The notes beneath the pieces were generated by a model. That model was not told the DNA's origin. It saw nothing but the letters and a program-made list of their open reading frames with translations, and did not search any database. Source: Thermodesulfobium acidiphilum (GTDB lineage Bacteria; Thermodesulfobiota; Thermodesulfobiia; Thermodesulfobiales; Thermodesulfobiaceae). Taken from it: DNA of 64,000 nt. A program made the position numbers and the translations under genes. Shown here piece after piece: positions 59,592 to 64,000 of the stretch. Where the stretch lies: positions 208,100 through 272,099 of the forward strand of contig NZ_CP020921.1 in NCBI RefSeq assembly GCF_003057965.1. Reading direction: 5' to 3'. The first letter of the stretch is position 1. Each line of letters opens with the position of its first letter.

Positions 59592-62500
59592 TTAGCTAGA
59601 TAGTAGTGAAAGTAGGGAAATAGCAAAGCCAAATGAATCAGCTGGACTGGATGGCCTAATTACTATTTCTTCCTTTGTAGCTTTAACAAAAAAGCCACTC
59701 TTCTTAATTTTTTCAATATATTCATTATTATTTGGAGCTATTTTGATGCTGTCTTTTAGAATATTTAATTCCTTTATTCCAATTTTTGTGGCCTTTAATT
59801 TTATTAATGTCAGCAAGAAGAGATTCGATAGCTCTTTTGGCATTTTACCAAACCTGTCTTCAATTTCTTCCTGTAACGAAAAAAGTTCTTCTTCACTTTC
59901 AACTTTTTGAAGTCTTTTGTAAAGATCAATCCTTAATCCCTCTTCATTTATATAATTTTTGTCTATATAGAGTTCAATTTCAGCTTTTATTTTAGTAAAT
60001 TCCTTAACGGTTCCTCTTATTCTTGCAAGCTCTTCTGCGATCATCTCTGTGAACAGTTCAACTCCAATATTTTCCATATGTCCGTGTTGTTCTGTCCCCA
60101 GAACATTTCCAGTCCCTCTAATTTCCATGTCTTTCAGACTTATATTAAAGCCGCTAACAAGTGAAGAATTCCTTTGGATGGTTTCCAGCCTTCTTTTTGC
60201 ATCTTCTGTAATTCTTTTATCTGAACTATATAAAAAATACGCATAACCCTGTTTGAAGCTCCTGCCTACCCTGCCTCTTAGTTGATAGAGTTCAGAAAGT
60301 CCAAATAAATCTGCATTGTTTATAATTATAGTATTTACCTCAGGAATATCTAAACCAGATTCTAATATCGCTGTTGAAATGAGAAGGTCTATTTCTTTGT
60401 TTAAAAATCTCTCTAGTGTGGTTGATATTTCTTGAGGACTTTTTTGGCCGTGTAATATTGCGCAGCTAACATTTCCTACTATATTTTCTATTTTTTCTTT
60501 TAAATTGTTTAAATTAGAAATTCTTGCATCGACGACAAAAATTTGACCCCCTCTGTCAAGTTCTCTTAGTATGGCTTCTCTGACAATTACGTCTTTAAAA
60601 ACTGAAACTATTGAACGAATTGGCATTCTATTTTTTGGTGGAGTAAAGATGGTTGATATGTCCCTTAGTCCGCTTAATGCCATATTCAGAGTTCGAGGTA
60701 TAGGCGTTGCAGACAAAGACAAAACGTCTAGTTCTGTTCTAATCTTCTTAAACTGTTCTTTTTGCATGACTCCAAACTTTTGTTCTTCATCTATGATTAA
60801 TAAACCTAAATTTTTAAATTTTATATTTTTTGATAATAACGAGTGTGTTCCAATAATGATGTCTATTTTATTTTCTTTCAGATCTTTTAGGATTTTGTTT
60901 TTATTTCCTGATTTTGAAATTCTTGACAAAACTTCCACTCTTACCCCTAGGGGATCAAATCTATTTTTGAAAGTTCTATAGTGCTGATCGGCTAACAATG
61001 TGGTAGGGGCAAGTAACGCAACCTGTCTTGATGCTAGTACTGCTCTATATGCTGCTCTTATTGCTATTTCTGTTTTTCCAAAGCCAGCATCAGCTACTAT
61101 CAATCTATCCATTGGATATGGTTTTGACATATCTAGAAAAACATCCTCAATAGCCCTTTCTTGGTCTGGAGTTTCATCGTAACCAAAGCTCTCTTTTAGT
61201 TCTAGTTCTTCCATAGTAGGGTCTTTGGTGTTTGAATATATAGGTCTTTGAACATTTCGTCTTGAGGCTTCTATAAAAACTATTTCATGAGCTATTTTTT
61301 CGGCAAAATCTTTAGCTCTTTTTTTCTTTGAAGTCCAATCGTTTGACCTTAAACTAGAAAGTTCTGCATCATCTGGGCCAATATATTTTGATAATCTGGT
61401 AAATTCTTCAACAGGAATGTATAAGATGTCATCATCCTTGTATAGAATTTGTGCATATTCTCTTTGGACTTTGGTAAAATTCATGAGCTTTAGTCCGATA
61501 AATCTACCTATTCCATGATCTCTGTGTACTACCAGATCGTTGTATTGGAGTTCCTGGAGGCTAGATATACTTTTGCGTCTTGTTGTTTTTTCCTTTGTCT
61601 GTATTGTAGAAAACTCTTGTGACGTAAAGATTATTAAGTTTTCTCTGATGCTGTATTTTTTTGCCAATTTTTTGTCTATACCCAATATCTCAATGCCTGC
61701 TGGATACCTTTTCTCTGAGAATATTAATTGAGGGTTTTCAAGGTCCTTTAGGCAGTTAGGTATATGATTCATAGATACTTCAACTGTATAATTGGCATTT
61801 AAATACCAGTTAAGAGTGTTTTTTATATTTTCAGTACCCCCTCTTGGTAAAGGAGGTGCTGCTCTAACTTCCTTAACAAGAGGTTTTATTAACTCTGGAT
61901 TAAAATCAACTATATCTTTAGAGCGTTCTTTTGTATTAAAATCTTCTGCAAATAAATTTTCAGGATCCCTAAATAAATTGTAGATAAAGGATGGAATTTT
62001 GACATATATTTTGTTTTCAATTTGAAAGCTTCTTAGTTTTTTAATTTCCTGCAAAAGCCTGGTTATTTCTGATTGAACTTGATCTTTGTCGACAAAGAAG
62101 ACCATATTAAAGTCATCTAATATAGATTTTAGATCGTTTTTAAAATACAGATAATTCTCAATGCCGTAAAAGTTAGTGTCATTTTCTATGTTTGTTATTT
62201 CTTCAGAAATAATATTTCTTTCTTCTTTTGATAGGGCATTGAAAAACCTTCTGATTTTTTCCTTTTCATCTGGTGAAAATTTTAGCGTTTCTATAACAAT
62301 TAAATCAAAACTTTCAATTTCTCTTAGAGTTCTTTGATCTTCCGGGTTAAAATATTTTATTGCGTTAATAGTGTTGTCGCTGAAGATTAATCTGACTGGA
62401 TTTTCTGAGTAGAATGGGAAAACGTCTAAAAGCATTCCTCTTACCGCAAATTCTCCGGGCAATTCACAAAGACTCTTTCTTGTATAATTTTTACTTAGTA

Positions 62501-62930
62501 AATCTATCAATTTTTCTCTATCAATTTCTACGTTTTTTTTCAAAAAAAGACTTTGAAAATTTTTTTCTTTGGGAGAGAGTACTGCCTTTGTAGAACTTAT
62601 CAGCACAGAATATTTCTTTTGAGCAATTATTCTTTGGGAAATTATTCTAAAGGACGGGGAGAGTCTTTCTCCAAAGAGGATGTCCCAGGCTGGATACAAC
62701 GAAAAATTAATCTCTTCTTCTGAATTAGTATTCGAATTCCTTTTGAGCAAATTGTAAGCGTCTTGAGAGATTTTCTCATTTTTATATACAAAAAGAGCTT
62801 TTTTGTTTTTTTGTGAAAAATAGTATGCGAGGAACAAGGACGTTTCAAATTGTACGTTGATTATATTACTTTTATAATTTGTGATACATTTTTCAAGAAC
62901 CTTGTTAAATAATTCATCCAAAAATTTCAA
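59592..62930 (-). CDS. mfd: Transcription-repair coupling factor Mfd
   Basis: Mfd removes stalled RNA polymerase and recruits UvrA to damage. The 1112-residue protein has the UvrB-like N-terminal module (FETSLFLAYYFSQKNK, VLISSTKAVLSP), the RNA polymerase-interaction domain (LQYNDLVVHRDHGIGRFIGL), the SF2 motor with ADAGFGKTEIAIRAA (Walker A), DEEQKFGVMQKE (Walker B), SATPIPRTLNMAL, TAILESGLDIPEVNT and QLRGRVGRSFKQGYAYF, then a C-terminal TRCF domain. The normal GDVGFGKTE reads ADAGFGKTE. ATG at 62930. Confidence 0.95.
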   Translation of the reverse strand: MKFLDELFNKVLEKCITNYKSNIINVQFETSLFLAYYFSQKNKKALFVYKNEKISQDAYNLLKRNSNTNSEEEINFSLYPAWDILFGERLSPSFRIISQRIIAQKKYSVLISSTKAVLSPKEKNFQSLFLKKNVEIDREKLIDLLSKNYTRKSLCELPGEFAVRGMLLDVFPFYSENPVRLIFSDNTINAIKYFNPEDQRTLREIESFDLIVIETLKFSPDEKEKIRRFFNALSKEERNIISEEITNIENDTNFYGIENYLYFKNDLKSILDDFNMVFFVDKDQVQSEITRLLQEIKKLRSFQIENKIYVKIPSFIYNLFRDPENLFAEDFNTKERSKDIVDFNPELIKPLVKEVRAAPPLPRGGTENIKNTLNWYLNANYTVEVSMNHIPNCLKDLENPQLIFSEKRYPAGIEILGIDKKLAKKYSIRENLIIFTSQEFSTIQTKEKTTRRKSISSLQELQYNDLVVHRDHGIGRFIGLKLMNFTKVQREYAQILYKDDDILYIPVEEFTRLSKYIGPDDAELSSLRSNDWTSKKKRAKDFAEKIAHEIVFIEASRRNVQRPIYSNTKDPTMEELELKESFGYDETPDQERAIEDVFLDMSKPYPMDRLIVADAGFGKTEIAIRAAYRAVLASRQVALLAPTTLLADQHYRTFKNRFDPLGVRVEVLSRISKSGNKNKILKDLKENKIDIIIGTHSLLSKNIKFKNLGLLIIDEEQKFGVMQKEQFKKIRTELDVLSLSATPIPRTLNMALSGLRDISTIFTPPKNRMPIRSIVSVFKDVIVREAILRELDRGGQIFVVDARISNLNNLKEKIENIVGNVSCAILHGQKSPQEISTTLERFLNKEIDLLISTAILESGLDIPEVNTIIINNADLFGLSELYQLRGRVGRSFKQGYAYFLYSSDKRITEDAKRRLETIQRNSSLVSGFNISLKDMEIRGTGNVLGTEQHGHMENIGVELFTEMIAEELARIRGTVKEFTKIKAEIELYIDKNYINEEGLRIDLYKRLQKVESEEELFSLQEEIEDRFGKMPKELSNLFLLTLIKLKATKIGIKELNILKDSIKIAPNNNEYIEKIKKSGFFVKATKEEIVIRPSSPADSFGFAISLLSLLSS

Positions 62931-62970
62931 TTAAACTTTCCTCTTTCTAATTTTCTTTTCTTAGTGATCT

Positions 62971-63549
62971 TTAAGGAGAAACCTTAACTTTCCCACATTT
63001 CATAAGAGCTTCGTTTTCTCCTTTTTCAAGAAATATCTCAAGGCACGTAGCAACACTTTCAAATATTTTGGGAAGACATGAAAGCTCAGTATTGTCAAAA
63101 TTTGAAAGGACCCAGTCTCTTGCTTTTACTCCCTCTTTTCTTCCTATACCAATTTTTATCCTTGGAATCAATTGAGTTCCAAGTTCTTCTATAATTGATT
63201 GCATTCCCTTGTGTCCTGCTGAACTACCCTTTGACCTAAATCTGATTGTTTTAAACTCTAAATCTAGATCATCATATATGACTATTATATTTTTGTGATC
63301 AATTTTATAAAAATCCGATACTTTTCTTACTGCAATTCCAGATCTATTCATATACGTATCGGGTTTGAGAAATATCAAATTATTGATTTTTTCTTCAAAT
63401 TTTGAAAAATTAAAACCAAGATTTTCAAATAAGAAATCTAAAAATAGAAAACCAACGTTGTGTCTGGTTAAAGTATATTCTTTCCCTATGTTTCCAAGAC
63501 CTACTATTAAATATAGCTCTTGTTTTGATGACAACCTGGTTAAGTTCAT
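62971..63549 (-). CDS. pth: Peptidyl-tRNA hydrolase
   Basis: Pth frees tRNA from peptidyl-tRNA released by the ribosome. The 192-residue protein has VGLGNIGKEYTLTRHNVGF with the catalytic histidine, KPDTYMNRSGIAV, VIYDDLDLEF and GSSAGHKGMQSIIEELGT. The ATG overlaps the stop of the next gene upstream (ATGA). An N-terminal stretch of about 12 residues precedes the first conserved strand. pth-mfd is a common gene pair. Confidence 0.95.
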   Translation of the reverse strand: MNLTRLSSKQELYLIVGLGNIGKEYTLTRHNVGFLFLDFLFENLGFNFSKFEEKINNLIFLKPDTYMNRSGIAVRKVSDFYKIDHKNIIVIYDDLDLEFKTIRFRSKGSSAGHKGMQSIIEELGTQLIPRIKIGIGRKEGVKARDWVLSNFDNTELSCLPKIFESVATCLEIFLEKGENEALMKCGKVKVSP

Positions 63550-64000
63550 AATCTAACTCCAAAATTTAGAGATATCAGGATATAGATAATGTAAAAAATA
63601 AAGTTTAGAAACAATAATTTTGGATTTATGGCCCCATTTTTAATAAGAAAATATAAGTATAATGAGGAAAGAATTGTTACTGAACACAAAGCGATAGCCT
63701 TTTCATCCAACTGCCATGAACTTAAGATTAGACCTGCCATTATAGGAAAAGAAGATTGGAATACCATTGCGCCTGTAATGTTTGATATGGCAAGATGATC
63801 TTTTCCTTTAATCACCCAGGAAATTGAGTTAAACTTTTCTGGTAGTTCGGTAGCTATGGGTGAGAATATTGCGGAAACAATAAAAGGATTTAACCCAATA
63901 ATATTCGATACAGATTCAATGCTGTTTACAAAAAAGTAAGATGATAATAAAATACCACACAGGCCAATTCCTAGTTGTAAAAATACCATTAGGTTGCCAG
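63546..64000 (-). CDS. C-terminal part of a sodium/calcium exchanger-type membrane protein, cut by the window edge
   Basis: At least 150 residues of a CaCA-superfamily membrane transporter. The second alpha-repeat is visible: GLNPFIVSAIFSPIATELPEKFNSI (key ATELPE), followed by GKDHLAISNITGAMVFQSSFPIMAG and two more hydrophobic segments. The frame stays open past the ATG at 63989 to the end of the window, so the N-terminal half lies beyond. The stop overlaps the pth start by four bases. Confidence 0.8.
   Translation of the reverse strand, partial: GNLMVFLQLGIGLCGILLSSYFFVNSIESVSNIIGLNPFIVSAIFSPIATELPEKFNSISWVIKGKDHLAISNITGAMVFQSSFPIMAGLILSSWQLDEKAIALCSVTILSSLYLYFLIKNGAINPKLLFLNFIFYIIYILISLNFGVRL

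Noticed and set aside
60571-60981. 136-codon open frame antisense to mfd
   Set aside because: Overlaps the conserved helicase motifs of Mfd; no independent evidence of coding.

Overview
This is a compact, AT-rich bacterial chromosome segment with almost no spacer DNA, many ATGA or TGATG gene overlaps and very frequent TTG/GTG start codons. There are no insertion sequences, phage genes or CRISPR arrays that I can see. The gene set suggests a thermophilic, sulfate- or sulfur-reducing anaerobe with two membranes, most like Thermodesulfobium. The reasons are an Mla/MCE lipid transporter (which implies an outer membrane), menaquinone made by the futalosine route, selenocysteine and formate-dehydrogenase maturation genes, sulfide-based homocysteine synthesis, an archaeal-type ATP-dependent DNA ligase and an archaeal-type phosphoglycerate mutase. 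The genus is an inference from gene content, not from a search.

Layout. 1-4914: rsmI, a YbjQ-like protein, metG, tatD, a MEMO-family protein and cutA. 4914-7718: mlaE-mlaF-mlaD. 7766-12633: apgM, thrB, lysC, then an aspartate-semialdehyde sulfurtransferase pair (HcyBio protein plus NIL/ferredoxin), an aspartate-family and homocysteine operon. 12688-18054: tRNA-Gln, a PfkB sugar kinase, tRNA-Sec (selC), selB, tatC, a mobA-fdhD fusion and tatA, which together look like a support set for an exported selenocysteine molybdo/tungsto-enzyme. 18062-25200: purine permease, typA, alr, an orphan amino-acid binding lipoprotein and an HD-GYP protein. 25418-31272: glmU, prs, a LysR regulator, dnaX, ybaB and recR.

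31353-42525: an anchored SH3-like protein, then two copies of a glycosyltransferase plus GH130 phosphorylase module. These flank an opposite-strand block of tetR-mqnD-mqnE-mqnA-mqnC (menaquinone) and a DUF488 gene. The tetR promoter carries a perfect TetR-type operator. 42532-53461: coaX, an EF-G paralogue, the DNA ligase, a class V aminotransferase, a large Cache/HAMP/GAF/HD-GYP sensor, a small secreted protein, a YchF-like protein with a decayed G domain and an UPF0280 (ApbE-like) protein. 53526-59588: tRNA-Ser, then rpsF-ssb-rpsR-yybS-rplI-dnaG-tsaE-tsaB-rimI. 59592-64000 (minus strand): mfd, pth and the end of a cation exchanger cut by the window edge.

The most notable observations are the TetR-controlled menaquinone operon inserted between two mannoside-phosphorylase modules, the selC-selB-tat-mobA/fdhD cluster, the degenerate YchF paralogue, and two candidate structured RNA leaders in the ribosomal-protein operon. 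I did not find a defence system or other wholly new multi-gene machine here.
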